A stretch of DNA of 64,000 nt from Salirhabdus euzebyi (GTDB lineage Bacteria > Bacillota > Bacilli > Bacillales > Alkalibacillaceae). The translations under genes and the position numbers were made by a program. The notes under the pieces were generated by a model that did no database searches, was not told where the DNA came from, and saw only the letters and a list, made by a program, of their open reading frames with translations. Below, piece by piece: positions 43,999-54,582 of the stretch. The DNA lies in assembly GCF_014207435.1 (NCBI RefSeq), contig NZ_JACHGH010000006.1:124001-188000 (forward strand), given 5' to 3'. Position 1 is the first letter of the stretch, and each line of letters begins with the position of its first letter.

Positions 43999-45186
43999 AT
44001 GGTTAAAACAGTTATTGTATCAGGTTCACGCACGCCTTTTGGTAAGTTTGGTGGAGCTTTAGGTTCGTTAACAGCTTCTCAGTTAGGCGGTACTGCTATT
44101 AAAGGCGCGTTAGAGAGAGCGAACGTTTCACCAGAACTCGTTAACGAGGTAATCATGGGGACTGTATTACAAGGTGGTCAAGGTCAAATACCATCACGCC
44201 AAGCAGCACGTGAAGCGGGGATTCCTTGGAATGTAAAAACAGAAACAATCAATAAAGTGTGTGCTTCTGGTTTACGAAGTGTGACGTTAGCAGATCAAAT
44301 TATTCGTGTTGGCGATGAAGAAGTAATTGTTGCTGGTGGAATGGAAAGCATGAGTAACGCTCCTTATTTCATGCCAAAAGCACGTTTCGGAATGCGTATG
44401 GGTGATCAAAAGGTTGTCGATTTAATGGTACATGATGGACTAACTTGTTCCTTTGAAGGTGTTCACATGGGGACATATGGCAATAAAACAGCAGCTGAAT
44501 ATGGTCTAACGCGTGAAGCGCAGGATGAATGGGCTTACCGCAGTCATCAACGTGCTATTCAAGCGATTGAAAATGGCATATTGGCAGAAGAAATAGTACC
44601 AGTGTCTGTTCCACAAAGAAAAGGGGATCCGGTAATAGTAGATACAGATGAGGCCCCTCGTAAAGATACGTCTGTTGAGACGCTAAGTAAATTACGTCCT
44701 GCATTTGATAAAGATGGAACGATTACTGCCGGTAACGCGCCAGGCGTAAACGATGGTGCATGCGCGATGCTATTAATGTCTGATGAGAGAGCCGCTAAGG
44801 AAGGGCTAACGCCTCTTGCTACGATTCTAGCTCATGATGAAATAGCTGTAGAAGCAGAGAGATTCCCTCAAACACCTGGTTTAGTAATCAACTCCTTACT
44901 AGAGAAAACAGGAAAGAAAATAGAAGATATTGATCTATTTGAAATGAACGAAGCATTTGCAGCTGTAGCTCTAGCGAGTGGAAAAATTGCGAATGTAGAT
45001 CCTGAAAAAGTAAACGTAAACGGTGGAGCAGTCGCATTAGGCCATCCAATTGGAGCTAGTGGTGCTCGTATTCTATTAACACTAGTTTATGAATTAAAGC
45101 GTCGTGGCGGCGGACTAGGTATTGCAGCAATTTGCTCTGGCGGTGGTCAAGGGGATGCAGTGCTAGTGGAAGTTCCTAAGCAGTAG
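43999..45186 (+). CDS. Acetyl-CoA C-acetyltransferase (thiolase, MmgA-like)
   Basis: 395 aa thiolase. Nucleophile Cys88 in [18 protein letters not shown] (about 317), [10 protein letters not shown] with catalytic His (about 352) and CSGGGQGDA with the second Cys (about 382). It makes or cleaves acetoacetyl-CoA. I start at ATG 43999, since GGGGAGG (43985-43991) is its binding site; the GTG at 43978 would place the SD inside the gene. First gene of the operon behind the cre and TetR-type sites. Confidence 0.92.
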   Translation: MVKTVIVSGSRTPFGKFGGALGSLTASQLGGTAIKGALERANVSPELVNEVIMGTVLQGGQGQIPSRQAAREAGIPWNVKTETINKVCASGLRSVTLADQIIRVGDEEVIVAGGMESMSNAPYFMPKARFGMRMGDQKVVDLMVHDGLTCSFEGVHMGTYGNKTAAEYGLTREAQDEWAYRSHQRAIQAIENGILAEEIVPVSVPQRKGDPVIVDTDEAPRKDTSVETLSKLRPAFDKDGTITAGNAPGVNDGACAMLLMSDERAAKEGLTPLATILAHDEIAVEAERFPQTPGLVINSLLEKTGKKIEDIDLFEMNEAFAAVALASGKIANVDPEKVNVNGGAVALGHPIGASGARILLTLVYELKRRGGGLGIAAICSGGGQGDAVLVEVPKQ

Positions 45187-45225
45187 AAGACTGCGTGTGC
45201 AACGAGATAAGAGAGGAGAATGAAT

Positions 45226-46080
45226 GTGCAAATAAAAACAGTAATGGTCATTGGAGCGGGGCAGATGGGTTCAGGGATTGCTCAAGTTTTTGCCCAATCC
45301 AATTTTGACGTAAAGCTAAATGATATTTCAGAAGCTTCTCTAGAAAAAGGGATTGCTTCCATTGAAAAAAATCTAAATCGTTCTGTTCAAAAAGGTAGAT
45401 TAACGGAAGTGGAAAAAGTAGAAATCATGGAACGTTTATCAACAACTACGTCTCTTCAAGATGCAAGTGATTGTGACTTAGTCATTGAAGCGGTTGTAGA
45501 AAATATGGACGTAAAGGGCAAAGTGTTTAAGCAGTTGGACGAAATCACACCAGCGCATGCTATTTTAGCTTCCAATACTTCTTCTCTACCGATTACAGAA
45601 ATTGCAGCCGTAACGAATAGACCGGAAAAAGTAATAGGCATGCACTTTATGAATCCAGTACCAGTGATGAAATTAGTAGAAATTATCCGTGGGTTAGCGA
45701 CATCAGATGAAACATATGAGGCAATTGAGACTACGACAAAGGCACTCGGTAAAACACCAGTAGAAGTGAACGACTTTCCAGGATTTGTTTCAAACCGTGT
45801 GTTAATGCCAATGATTAATGAAGCAATTTATACCGTTTATGAAGGGGTTGCGACTCCAGAAGCAGTAGATGAAGTAATGAAGCTTGGGATGAATCATCCA
45901 ATGGGTCCGCTACAATTAGCTGATTTTATCGGCTTGGACACATGTTTATACATTATGGAAGTACTTCATGAAGGTTTCGGTGATAGTAAATATCGTCCGT
46001 GTCCGTTGCTTCGTAAATACGTAAAAGCAGGATGGTTAGGGAAAAAATCAGGTAGAGGTTTCTATATTTACGGAGAATAG
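45226..46080 (+). CDS. 3-hydroxybutyryl-CoA dehydrogenase (MmgB-like)
   Basis: 284 aa. NAD-binding Rossmann motif [17 protein letters not shown] (about 7-23), then [12 protein letters not shown], the catalytic-His motif [17 protein letters not shown], and [19 protein letters not shown]. Single-domain length fits 3-hydroxybutyryl-CoA dehydrogenase: acetoacetyl-CoA to and from 3-hydroxybutyryl-CoA. I prefer GTG 45226 because AGGAG is only one base from ATG 45220 but seven from 45226. A crotonase gene is missing from the operon. Confidence 0.9.
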   Translation: MQIKTVMVIGAGQMGSGIAQVFAQSNFDVKLNDISEASLEKGIASIEKNLNRSVQKGRLTEVEKVEIMERLSTTTSLQDASDCDLVIEAVVENMDVKGKVFKQLDEITPAHAILASNTSSLPITEIAAVTNRPEKVIGMHFMNPVPVMKLVEIIRGLATSDETYEAIETTTKALGKTPVEVNDFPGFVSNRVLMPMINEAIYTVYEGVATPEAVDEVMKLGMNHPMGPLQLADFIGLDTCLYIMEVLHEGFGDSKYRPCPLLRKYVKAGWLGKKSGRGFYIYGE

Positions 46081-46112
46081 ACTTTCTACTTTACAACTAA
46101 GAGGTGGGATTA

Positions 46113-47252
46113 ATGAATTTTCGTTTTACAGAAGAGCAAGAAATGATGCGGAAAATGGTTCGGGATTTCGCAAAAAAAGAAGTTGCTCCAGCAGTTGAAA
46201 GAATGGAAAAGGAAGATCGTTTTCCGAGGGAGCTCGTACAGAAAATGGGCGAACTAGGATTAATGGGTATCCCGATTCCAGAACAATATAATGGCGCTGG
46301 GATGGATTTCACTTCCTATATTATCGCTATAAATGAAATTGCCAAAGAAAGTGCAGCGTTAGCTGTTATTTTATCCGTTCATACATCAGTTGGAACTAAC
46401 CCAATTTTGTACTTCGGGAACGAGGAGCAAAAGAAAAAATACGTTACGAAACTAGCAACAGGTGAATATTTAGGGGCTTTTGCATTAACAGAGCCGAGTG
46501 CAGGATCGGATGCAGGTACATTGAAAACCCGTGCTAAAAAACGTGGTGATACGTACGTATTAAATGGTTCAAAAGTGTTTATTACGAATGGCGGGGAAGC
46601 GGATACGTATATCGTGTTTGCTCGAACGAATCCAGATGCTGGTTCAAAGGGTCTTTCCGCTTTTATCGTAGAAAAGGATACAAAAGGCTTCACTATCGGA
46701 AAAAAGGAAAAGAAAATGGGGCTTCACGGTTCTAATACGGTTCAACTAACTTTTGAACAATGCGAAATACATGAATCCCAGCTTTTAGGTCAAGAAGGGG
46801 AAGGCTTTAAAATTGCGATGGCTAACCTTGATGTCGGGAGAATTGGTATTGCAGCCCAAGCATTAGGTATAGCGGAGGCCGCGTTAGAGCACGGCGTTGC
46901 TTATGCGAAGGAACGGGAGCAGTTCGGTAGACCTATTGCTCACCACCAAGGTATTTCTTTTAAGCTAGCAGATATGGCAACGAATGTAGAAGCAGCAAAA
47001 CTATTAACCTATCAAGCTGCATCCCTACGGACAAATGGCGAGCCATGTGGAAAAGAAGCCTCTATGGCGAAAATGTTCGCCTCTAAAACAGCAATGAAAT
47101 CAGCCATCGAAGCAGTACAAATTTTTGGTGGATACGGCTTTACCGAAGACTATCCCGCAGAACGACTATTCCGTGATGCAAAAGTAACCGAAATTTATGA
47201 AGGCACAAACGAAATCCAACACATAGTTATCAGTAAACATCTGCTTAAATAA
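46113..47252 (+). CDS. Acyl-CoA dehydrogenase (butyryl/short-chain type)
   Basis: 379 aa. AFALTEPSAGSDAGTLKT (about 120-137), VFITNGGEADTYIVFAR, EGFKIAMANLDVGRIGIAAQ, and catalytic Glu in VTEIYEGTNEIQ (about 364). Start ATG 46113 follows AAGAGGTGGG; GTG 46104 is inside that site. Short- or branched-chain acyl-CoA is likely from context (thiolase and hydroxybutyryl-CoA dehydrogenase). Followed by a 572-base gap with two repeat elements and then a paralogue. Confidence 0.92.
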   Translation: MNFRFTEEQEMMRKMVRDFAKKEVAPAVERMEKEDRFPRELVQKMGELGLMGIPIPEQYNGAGMDFTSYIIAINEIAKESAALAVILSVHTSVGTNPILYFGNEEQKKKYVTKLATGEYLGAFALTEPSAGSDAGTLKTRAKKRGDTYVLNGSKVFITNGGEADTYIVFARTNPDAGSKGLSAFIVEKDTKGFTIGKKEKKMGLHGSNTVQLTFEQCEIHESQLLGQEGEGFKIAMANLDVGRIGIAAQALGIAEAALEHGVAYAKEREQFGRPIAHHQGISFKLADMATNVEAAKLLTYQAASLRTNGEPCGKEASMAKMFASKTAMKSAIEAVQIFGGYGFTEDYPAERLFRDAKVTEIYEGTNEIQHIVISKHLLK

Positions 47253-47330
47253 AAGGCTCTTTTCATTAAAAATTTTGTTATTTAAATCACAGTTGATGGA
47301 AAATGCGACGTAACTTAATATGTGCAAATC

Positions 47331-47457
47331 CTACCGCTACGGAAATACTACGCGCACCTTAGGGCTCGCGCTGAGCCTCCTCACTCGCACAGAACGCTCG
47401 CTGTGGGGTCTCAACGTCTTCACTGTCCCGTAGGAGTCTACGTGTATTTCCTTCGCT
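47331..47457 (+). repeat. ~120-bp terminal-inverted-repeat element, copy 3
   Basis: Starts CTACCGCTACGGAAATACTA, contains CGCGCACCTTAGGGCTCGCG and GAGCCTCCTC, and ends GTAGGAGTCTACGTGTATTT then CCTTCGCT. Ends are imperfect inverted repeats. It forms an inverted pair with copy 4 around a 146-base spacer. Confidence 0.8.
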
Positions 47458-47603
47458 GATCATGTGCTTTGTAACTTGTTATAATTCAAAGTACTAATGT
47501 TTGGAACAAAGTTGAAATATAGCCAAAGTGATAGGTATGGGGATTCTCATAAAATGTCTTGACTTTATGATTATCACTATTCTTGAATCAGAAAATTACT
47601 ACT

Positions 47604-47725
47604 AGCGTAGGCAGAATACGCAGACTCCTACGGGATAGCACGTGTCTGAAGACCCCGCAGCGGTGGTTTTCCGCGAGGAGGCTGAGGCCGTGCCCGTGGA
47701 AAGCGAAGTATTCTGCCGAAGCGGT
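47604..47725 (-). repeat. ~120-bp terminal-inverted-repeat element, copy 4
   Basis: Starts AGCGTAGGCAGAATACGCAG, contains GACCCCGCAGCGG and GAGGAGGCTGAGGCCGTGCC, and ends GTATTCTGCCGAAGCGGT. It is the reverse complement of the type at 54031, with strong identity over the first ~85 bases. The outer ends GCGTAGGCAGAATAC and GTATTCTGCCGAAGC are terminal inverted repeats. Confidence 0.85.
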
Positions 47726-47824
47726 CGTATGCACTCATCAAAATGCAGAGCTATAGTTATGTCGTAGTTTAAGGATATTGCGTAAAAAACTAGATTAATA
47801 CTTCAAATACAGGGAGGACTTATC

Positions 47825-48967
47825 ATGAATTTTCAATTAACAGAAGAACAAGAAATGCTTAGAAAAATGGTCCGCGATTTTGCTAAAAAAGAAGTAGAGC
47901 CTACAGCAGCAGAGCGTGATGAAGAAGAACGCTTTGATCGAGAAATTTTTAATAAAATGGCTGAACTAGGATTAACAGGAATTCCATGGCCAGAAGAATA
48001 CGGTGGAATCGGATCTGATTTTGTTAGTTATGTAATTGCAGTAGAGGAGCTTTCTCGAGTTTGTGCATCTACAGGTGTTACATTGTCTGCTCACATTTCT
48101 TTAGCAAGCTGGCCAATTTATAAATTCGGTAACGAAGAACAAAAGAAAAAATACTTAACGCAGCTAGCAACAGGAGAAAAACTTGGTGCTTATGCTTTAT
48201 CTGAGCCAGGAGCTGGATCTGACGTTGTTTCCATGCGTACTTCTGCGAAGGAAGACGGAGACCATTATGTATTAAATGGTAGCAAAGTGTGGATTACAAA
48301 CGGTGGTGTAGGTGATCTTTATGTTGTTTTTGCGAAAACAGATCACGATGCAAAACATAAAGGAATTAGTGCCTTTATCGTAGAAAAAGGTACTCCAGGA
48401 TTTAGTTTCGGGAAAAAGGAAAAGAAACTAGGGATTCGCTCCAGCCCAACGACAGAATTAATTTTTGAAAATTGCCGAGTACCAAAGGAAAATATGTTAG
48501 GAAAAGAAGGAGAAGGCTTTAAAATTGCGATGATGACGTTAGATGGTGGTCGTAATGGAATCGCTGCTCAAGCTGTAGGGATTGCCCAAGGTGCATTAGA
48601 TGCTGCAGTCGACTATGCAAAAGAACGTGAGCAGTTCGGGAAGCCAATTGCTCATAACCAAGGAATTTCTTTTAAACTAGCAGATATGGCAACTGAAATT
48701 GAAGCATCGCGCTTATTAACTTACCAAGCTGCATACCTCGAGTCAGAAGGATTACCATATGCAAAAGCTTCTGCAATGGCTAAATTATTTGCAGGAGATA
48801 CAGCAATGCGTACGACTGTAGAAGCGGTTCAAGTATTTGGTGGCTATGGGTATACAAAGGATTATCCAGTAGAGCGCTACATGCGAGATGCAAAAATTAC
48901 GCAAATTTATGAAGGAACACAAGAGATTCAGCGTCTCGTTATTGGTAGAATGGTAACAAAGGATTAG
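47825..48967 (+). CDS. acdA: Acyl-CoA dehydrogenase AcdA
   Basis: 380 aa, the length of B. subtilis AcdA (379). [17 protein letters not shown] (about 122-138), [37 protein letters not shown] and catalytic Glu in [21 protein letters not shown] lies seven bases before ATG. In B. subtilis acdA sits directly between fadF and rpoE; here it is flanked by added genes. It is a clear paralogue of the gene at 46113, so the pair probably has different chain preference. Confidence 0.9.
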   Translation: MNFQLTEEQEMLRKMVRDFAKKEVEPTAAERDEEERFDREIFNKMAELGLTGIPWPEEYGGIGSDFVSYVIAVEELSRVCASTGVTLSAHISLASWPIYKFGNEEQKKKYLTQLATGEKLGAYALSEPGAGSDVVSMRTSAKEDGDHYVLNGSKVWITNGGVGDLYVVFAKTDHDAKHKGISAFIVEKGTPGFSFGKKEKKLGIRSSPTTELIFENCRVPKENMLGKEGEGFKIAMMTLDGGRNGIAAQAVGIAQGALDAAVDYAKEREQFGKPIAHNQGISFKLADMATEIEASRLLTYQAAYLESEGLPYAKASAMAKLFAGDTAMRTTVEAVQVFGGYGYTKDYPVERYMRDAKITQIYEGTQEIQRLVIGRMVTKD

Positions 48968-48986
48968 TACGAGGAAGGAAGATACC

Positions 48987-49925
48987 ATGCATACGCTAGC
49001 TGAACGGATTCAGAAACAGGACCAAAGAGCCTTAGCACGAGCAATTACGATGGTCGAAAATGATCATCCAGATAAGCTAAGTCTGTTGAGTGATATTGCC
49101 TCGATTAAGCAAAAGGCTTACTATGTTGGCATTACAGGCTCTCCTGGTGCGGGAAAAAGCTCCTTAGTGGACCGTCTTATTACCCATTTAAGAAATCAGC
49201 ACTTGACGGTTGCGATTATAGCGGTTGATCCAACAAGTCCGTTCAGCGGTGGTGCATTGTTAGGTGACCGGGTACGTATGCATAAACATTTTACGGATCC
49301 AGGCGTCTTTATCCGAAGTATGGCAACAAGAGGAAGTCTAGGCGGGCTTGCTCGTTCCACGAAGGATGCGATTCGGGTTTGTGATGCGTATGGTTTTGAT
49401 GCTGTAATCGTAGAAACAGTAGGTGTCGGTCAATCAGAACTGGACATTATGAAGGTCGTCGATACGACAGCTGTCGTCTTAACACCTAACAGTGGAGATG
49501 TCCTACAAATATTTAAGGCAGGTATTATGGAAATAGCGGACCTGTTTATTATTAATAAAGCAGATTTACACGGTGTTCAAAAGCTGAAAACACAACTACG
49601 GGAGTTTATGCACATCGTGGACCCAAAAGGATGGGTTCCACCTATTGTAGAAACAATTTCTACGGAGAACAAAGGGATTGAGGAGCTGTGGCAAAAATGT
49701 ACACAGCACCGAGATTATTTGTCCGAAACAGAAGCAGGTAAGCAAAAAAGGCAAGATCAACTAGCGTATGAAGTGTACGAACTTATTCGGGAAGAGCTGT
49801 GGAAAGAAGCGAAAGCATTTATTGAGCAAGACCCAGCCAAACAAAAAGCCCTAAAGCAGACTAAAGACCCTTATCAACTCGCAGACGATTGGCTTTCGGA
49901 ATGGAAACGAGAGAGGGGGCGTTAA
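48987..49925 (+). CDS. meaB: MeaB-type G3E GTPase (chaperone of B12 mutase)
   Basis: 312 aa. P-loop GSPGAGKSS (about 52-60), switch regions [15 protein letters not shown] (about 82-96) and MATRGSLGGLA, the VETVGVGQSELD motif and NKAD base-recognition. MeaB proteins gate adenosylcobalamin delivery and protect methylmalonyl-CoA mutase. Its presence is unusual because IcmF downstream already contains its own fused G-domain. AGGAAGG lies upstream of ATG. Confidence 0.92.
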   Translation: MHTLAERIQKQDQRALARAITMVENDHPDKLSLLSDIASIKQKAYYVGITGSPGAGKSSLVDRLITHLRNQHLTVAIIAVDPTSPFSGGALLGDRVRMHKHFTDPGVFIRSMATRGSLGGLARSTKDAIRVCDAYGFDAVIVETVGVGQSELDIMKVVDTTAVVLTPNSGDVLQIFKAGIMEIADLFIINKADLHGVQKLKTQLREFMHIVDPKGWVPPIVETISTENKGIEELWQKCTQHRDYLSETEAGKQKRQDQLAYEVYELIREELWKEAKAFIEQDPAKQKALKQTKDPYQLADDWLSEWKRERGR

Positions 49926-50567
49926 GTGTTGAAAAAAGTACCTACAACTGTAAAAGACGAACAGTTAATTAAAATGAGAAGAAACCAAATGGTAAAAGGT
50001 GCCGTGAACCTTTTTAAACAAAAAGGGTTCCATAAAACAACTACACGAGAAATTGCTAAAGCCTCGGGCTTTAGTATTGGTACGTTGTATGAATACATTC
50101 GTACGAAAGAAGACGTCCTTTTCTTAGTTTGTGATTACATTTATGAACATGTAAAAGAACGAATGGAAAGTGCGATTGATACGAATAAGCGTAGTATTGC
50201 GAGCTTATACGATGCCGTGACATCCTACTTGCAGTTAATGGATGACATGCAGGATGAGGTCATCGTTATGTATCAGGAAGTAAAGTCTTTACCTAAGGAA
50301 GCTCAGGAGTACGTCCTGCAAAAGGAAAAAGATATGGTTTTGATGCTAGAAAAGGTGATTCAAAATAGCTTGCCATATGAAATTCCGGCTCAAGATGTGA
50401 AACTCGTTGCCAATAACATATTTGTTCAAGGGCAAATGTGGGGTTTCCGAAGATGGATTTTACAAAAGGATTTTTCCATTCAGCAATATATCGAAAGGCA
50501 GCTACATTTTTTGTTCCAATCTTTGAATATTGAACAAGAACAGGCTGTTCAACAGGACATTCAATAA
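49926..50567 (+). CDS. TetR-family regulator of the acyl-CoA/IcmF operon
   Basis: 213 aa. N-terminal helix-turn-helix FHKTTTREIAKASGFSIGTL followed by YEYIRTKEDVLF, the TetR signature (about 40-70), then a helical ligand-binding domain with a hydrophobic centre. Starts at GTG 49926 (or TTG 49929) immediately after the meaB stop, so it is coupled. Likely ligand is an acyl-CoA and likely target the palindrome at 43926 (inference). Confidence 0.85.
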   Translation: MLKKVPTTVKDEQLIKMRRNQMVKGAVNLFKQKGFHKTTTREIAKASGFSIGTLYEYIRTKEDVLFLVCDYIYEHVKERMESAIDTNKRSIASLYDAVTSYLQLMDDMQDEVIVMYQEVKSLPKEAQEYVLQKEKDMVLMLEKVIQNSLPYEIPAQDVKLVANNIFVQGQMWGFRRWILQKDFSIQQYIERQLHFLFQSLNIEQEQAVQQDIQ

Positions 50568-50584
50568 GGGGAGGAAAACAATAG

Positions 50585-53500
50585 ATGGAAAATGTGATGT
50601 ATACACCGAAACATCCAGTTCGGTTTGTAACTGCTTCCAGTTTATTTGATGGGCATGACGCTTCTATTAATATTATGCGTCGAATCTTACAAGCTAGTGG
50701 CGCGGAAGTTATTCATTTAGGACATAACCGTTCGGTAGAGGAAGTTGTGAATGCGGCTATCCAAGAAGATGCACAAGGTATCGCGATTTCTTCTTATCAA
50801 GGAGGCCACGTAGAGTATTTCAAATACATGATTGATTTGTTAAGAGAACGTGGTGCTGAACACATCCGTGTATACGGCGGTGGTGGCGGGGTTATTATCC
50901 CACGAGAAATTAAGGAACTACATGCTTATGGTGTGGCAAGGATATTTTCACCAGAAGATGGTAGAGGTCTAGGTCTGCAAGGCATGATTAACCTTATGCT
51001 AAAAGAGTGTGACTTTTTAACACCGATGGATCCCGAAACGGAAGTAGAAAAATTACGAGCTGGTGAACCTCAAGCGATTGCTCGTTTTATTACGTATGTA
51101 GAAAATCAACAGGAGCAAAGCGCGGAAACGGCGGCCGTTCTTGAAAAAGTATACCAAGAAGCAAGTAAGCGAATTCCGGTTATGGGGATTACCGGTACTG
51201 GTGGAGCTGGAAAAAGCTCGTTAACAGATGAGCTTATTCGCCGTTTTATAAATGAAGTGGATGATAAGAAAATTGCTATTTTGTCCGTCGATCCGACGAA
51301 AAAGAAAACGGGCGGAGCACTTCTAGGCGATAGAATTAGAATGAACGCAATTTTTAACAATCGTATTTATATGCGTTCATTGGCAACACGTGACTCTAGA
51401 ACAGAGCTTTCAAAAGCCATTAAGGAAGCAATTGATGTTGTGAAGGCTGCGGGCTACGATTTTATCATTGTAGAAACGAGTGGTATTGGGCAAGGGGACG
51501 CAGCAATTACTGATATTACGGATTTATCGATGTATGTTATGACGAGTGAATATGGTGCCCCATCTCAGCTTGAAAAAATTGATATGATTGATTTTGCTGA
51601 TTTTATCGTTATTAACAAGTTTGAGCAAAAAGGGTCAGAAGATGCGCTACGTCAAGTTCGTAAACAGTATCAACGGAGTCATATGCTATTCCATTCTAAC
51701 CCAGAGGATATGCCGGTTTACGGTACGATTGCGAGTCAATTTAATGATCCTGGTACGAACACTTTATTTGCAGCAATTATAGATAAAATAAATGAAAAGT
51801 ATAGCTGGCAAGCAGAAACAACGTTCGAACGTACGAAAAAAGTAGAAAAACAAAACATGATTATTCCGAATGAGCGCAGGCAATATTTACGGGACATCTC
51901 CTTAACTGTTCGTAACTACCATGAAGAAGCAGAAAAACAAGCGGAAGCGGCTCGAAAACTTTATAAAGTAAAAGGAACAGTGGAGGAGCTTGAAGTAGTA
52001 GAAGCTCGTCAAGCTGTCGAGCAGCTCGTAGAAAAGTATGAAAAAGAAATCGACCCAGCAAATAAACAAATGCTTGAAAAATGGGATGAACAGAAGGCCC
52101 AATACGAACAAGATGAAATGTCGTATCAAGTTCGAGATAAGGAAATTAAAATAGAGCTAAATACAGAAAGTTTATCTGGCTTAAAAATTCCTAAGGTTGC
52201 ACTTCCTAGATACAATGACTGGGGCGATCGACTCGTTTGGCTACTAAAAGAAAACGTACCAGGTGCATTTCCTTTTACAGCCGGTGTGTTTCCTTTCAAG
52301 CGAAAAGGAGAAGATCCTAAACGTCAATTTGCTGGGGAAGGAACGCCAGAACGTACGAATAGACGTTTCCATTATCTATCGAAGGATGATGATGCGAAGC
52401 GACTAAGTACCGCTTTCGATTCTGTTACGTTATATGGAGAAGATCCAGATGAGCGTCCAGACATTTACGGAAAAGTTGGAGAAAGTGGTGTAAGCGTATG
52501 TACGTTAGATGATATGAAAAAACTGTACGCGGGATTTGACTTGTGTCATCCAATGACGTCGGTTTCTATGACCATCAACGGACCTGCACCTATCATCTTA
52601 GCAATGTTCTTTAATACTGCAATTGAACAACAAATAGAAAAGTTTAAAGAAGAAAACAATCGTGAGCCGAATGAACAAGAGCGTCTCCAAATTAAAGAAC
52701 AAACGTTAGCTGTAGCTCGTGGAACAGTACAAGCGGATATTTTAAAAGAAGACCAAGGCCAAAACACATGTATATTCTCAACAGAGTTTGCCTTAAGAAT
52801 GATGGGAGATATCCAGCAGTACTTCATTGATCACAATGTAAGAAACTATTATTCCGTTTCTATTTCTGGCTATCATATTGCGGAGGCTGGAGCAAACCCA
52901 ATTACGCAGCTCGCATTCACATTAGCAAACGGCTTTACGTATGTAGAGTATTATTTAAGTCGCGGAATGGACATTAATAAATTTGCACCAAACCTGTCCT
53001 TCTTCTTCTCAAACGGACTAGACCCTGAATATACAGTAATCGGCCGAGTGGCAAGAAGAATCTGGTCTATCATTATGAGAGATAAGTATGGAGCAAATGA
53101 ACGTAGCCAAAAATTAAAATATCATATCCAAACTTCTGGACGTTCTTTACATGCCCAGGAAATTGATTTCAATGATATTCGTACGACGCTTCAAGCGTTA
53201 ATTGCTATCCAAGATAACTGTAATTCCTTGCACACGAACGCTTATGATGAAGCAATCACGACTCCAACAGAGGAATCGGTTCGACGTGCAATGGCAATCC
53301 AAATGATTATTAACAAGGAATTTGGATTGACTAAAAATGAAAACTCCTTGCAAGGTTCTTTTATCGTAGAAAAGCTAACTGATATGGTGGAAGAAGCAGT
53401 ACTTCAAGAGTTCGAACGTCTAAACGATCGTGGTGGCGTATTAGGCTCCATGGAGCGTCAATACCAACGAGGCAAAATCCAAGATGAATCCTTGTTCTAC

Positions 53501-53824
53501 GAAGGGAAAAAACACTCAGGTGAGCTACCAATTGTCGGGGTTAACACATACGTAAACCCGAATCCACCTAGTGAAGATGAAATTGATTCAATGGAACTAG
53601 CACGTGCTTCTAAGGAAGAAAAAGACCAACAAATTACGAATTTGCGTGCATTCCAACAACGAAATCAAGACAAAACTGCCGATGCTTTAAACCGATTGAA
53701 GCAAGTTGCTGCAGGTGGCGGTAATATCTTTGCTGAGCTTATGGAAACGGTAAAAGTAGCAAGCCTCGGCCAAATCACAAATGCATTATATGAAGTAGGC
53801 GGGCAGTATCGTAGAAATATGTAA
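50585..53824 (+). CDS. icmF: Fused isobutyryl-CoA mutase IcmF
   Basis: 1079 aa, the IcmF size. N-terminal B12-binding domain with [15 protein letters not shown] (Asp22, His24), SSYQGG and GGGGGVIIP. Then a MeaI-type GTPase domain: P-loop GTGGAGKSS (about 203-211), [25 protein letters not shown] and NKFEQKG. A helical linker (about 420-540) leads into the mutase barrel: [40 protein letters not shown] and [20 protein letters not shown]. It interconverts isobutyryl-CoA and butyryl-CoA (related isovaleryl/pivalyl activity in some). GGGGAGG precedes the ATG. Confidence 0.95.
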   Translation: MENVMYTPKHPVRFVTASSLFDGHDASINIMRRILQASGAEVIHLGHNRSVEEVVNAAIQEDAQGIAISSYQGGHVEYFKYMIDLLRERGAEHIRVYGGGGGVIIPREIKELHAYGVARIFSPEDGRGLGLQGMINLMLKECDFLTPMDPETEVEKLRAGEPQAIARFITYVENQQEQSAETAAVLEKVYQEASKRIPVMGITGTGGAGKSSLTDELIRRFINEVDDKKIAILSVDPTKKKTGGALLGDRIRMNAIFNNRIYMRSLATRDSRTELSKAIKEAIDVVKAAGYDFIIVETSGIGQGDAAITDITDLSMYVMTSEYGAPSQLEKIDMIDFADFIVINKFEQKGSEDALRQVRKQYQRSHMLFHSNPEDMPVYGTIASQFNDPGTNTLFAAIIDKINEKYSWQAETTFERTKKVEKQNMIIPNERRQYLRDISLTVRNYHEEAEKQAEAARKLYKVKGTVEELEVVEARQAVEQLVEKYEKEIDPANKQMLEKWDEQKAQYEQDEMSYQVRDKEIKIELNTESLSGLKIPKVALPRYNDWGDRLVWLLKENVPGAFPFTAGVFPFKRKGEDPKRQFAGEGTPERTNRRFHYLSKDDDAKRLSTAFDSVTLYGEDPDERPDIYGKVGESGVSVCTLDDMKKLYAGFDLCHPMTSVSMTINGPAPIILAMFFNTAIEQQIEKFKEENNREPNEQERLQIKEQTLAVARGTVQADILKEDQGQNTCIFSTEFALRMMGDIQQYFIDHNVRNYYSVSISGYHIAEAGANPITQLAFTLANGFTYVEYYLSRGMDINKFAPNLSFFFSNGLDPEYTVIGRVARRIWSIIMRDKYGANERSQKLKYHIQTSGRSLHAQEIDFNDIRTTLQALIAIQDNCNSLHTNAYDEAITTPTEESVRRAMAIQMIINKEFGLTKNENSLQGSFIVEKLTDMVEEAVLQEFERLNDRGGVLGSMERQYQRGKIQDESLFYEGKKHSGELPIVGVNTYVNPNPPSEDEIDSMELARASKEEKDQQITNLRAFQQRNQDKTADALNRLKQVAAGGGNIFAELMETVKVASLGQITNALYEVGGQYRRNM

Positions 53825-53923
53825 GAGTGAAGGCTGAATGTTGTTTTATTCATAAATGTTCAGCGTATTAAGCAGTTGAAATACACATAGACTTCAACAA
53901 CGATAAAGTTTTTAAAATGGGAT

Positions 53924-53957
53924 GAGGATCTATTATTTTGGTCCTCTCCTGTTTTTT
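53924..53957 (+). terminator. Probable terminator after icmF
   Basis: GAGGATC (53924-53930) pairs with GGTCCTC (53940-53946, one wobble), then TCCTG and six T. Weaker than most terminators here because of the spacing to the T run. Confidence 0.5.
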
Positions 53958-54030
53958 ATGTAGGTTGGTTTCAAAGATTGTTCTTTTACACAATATACAT
54001 AAATTGCGCGTTTTGGTGAGTGATATACGA

Positions 54031-54150
54031 CCGCTTCGGCAGAATACTTCGCTTTCCGTGGGCACGGCCTCAGCCTCCTCGTGGAAAATCACCACTGTGG
54101 GTTCTTCAGACGCGAGCCAGCGGAAAGCGTAGTGTATTTCTGTAGCGGCT
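54031..54150 (+). repeat. ~120-bp terminal-inverted-repeat element, copy 5
   Basis: Starts CCGCTTCGGCAGAATACTTC, contains GGGCACGGCCTCAGCCTCCT and GGGTTCTTCAGACGC, and ends GTAGTGTATTTCTGTAGCGG. The first ~85 bases match the reverse complement of copy 4 very closely. Open frames through it are not supported. Confidence 0.82.
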
Positions 54151-54243
54151 GGGTTTCAGATATATTAAGATACATCACAGTTTCCATAAGTGCTAAGATA
54201 TAAGACAACCTTTACGAAAAGACACTTATGTAAGAATTCAACT

Positions 54244-54577
54244 TAGGAAACACAATAAGGAAAATAGATAAGTGCAACTAAGCAACTGTCTTCGCCTACT
54301 GGCTTGACATTCACCAAGTTTTCTATTCCGTATTTGCAATATTGTGTTAGCAAGAAGAGAATTCGACGTAGAAAACACAATAAGGAAAATAGATAAGTGC
54401 AACTAAGCAACTGTCTTCGCCTGCCGGCTTGACATTCACTAAGTTTTCTATTCCGTATTTGCAATATTGTGTTAGCAAGAAGAGAATTCGACGTAGGAAA
54501 CACAATGAAGGAAAATAGATAAGTGCAACTAAGCGACTGTCTTCGCCTGCCGGCTTGACATTCACTAAGTTTTCTAT
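54244..54577 (+). repeat. 125-bp tandem repeat, 2.7 copies
   Basis: Copies start at 54244, 54369 and 54494, period exactly 125, with only scattered substitutions. Each contains GGAAACACAATAAGGAAAAT, GTGCAACTAAGC, GCTTGACATTCACTAAG and (first two) GTATTTGCAATATTGTGTTA. The third copy diverges after GTTTTCTA. Minus-strand frames through it (86 and 72 aa) are repeat artefacts without ribosome binding sites. Lies upstream of rpoE. Confidence 0.9.
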
Positions 54578-54582
54578 ATATT
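54555..54582 (+). promoter_or_regulatory. Possible rpoE promoter inside the last repeat copy
   Basis: TTGACA (54555-54560), 16-base spacer, TATATT (54577-54582). The -35 is part of the 125-bp unit; the -10 arises where the third copy diverges. A separate TATAAT at 54614-54619 lacks a good -35. Confidence 0.5.

Noticed and set aside
54243-54565. Two overlapping minus-strand frames of 86 and 72 aa with internal repeats
   Set aside because: They are translations of the 125-bp tandem repeat, have no ribosome binding site, and use different frames of the same DNA.
54244-54577. CRISPR array
   Set aside because: Units are contiguous 125-bp copies without unique spacers, and no cas genes are near.
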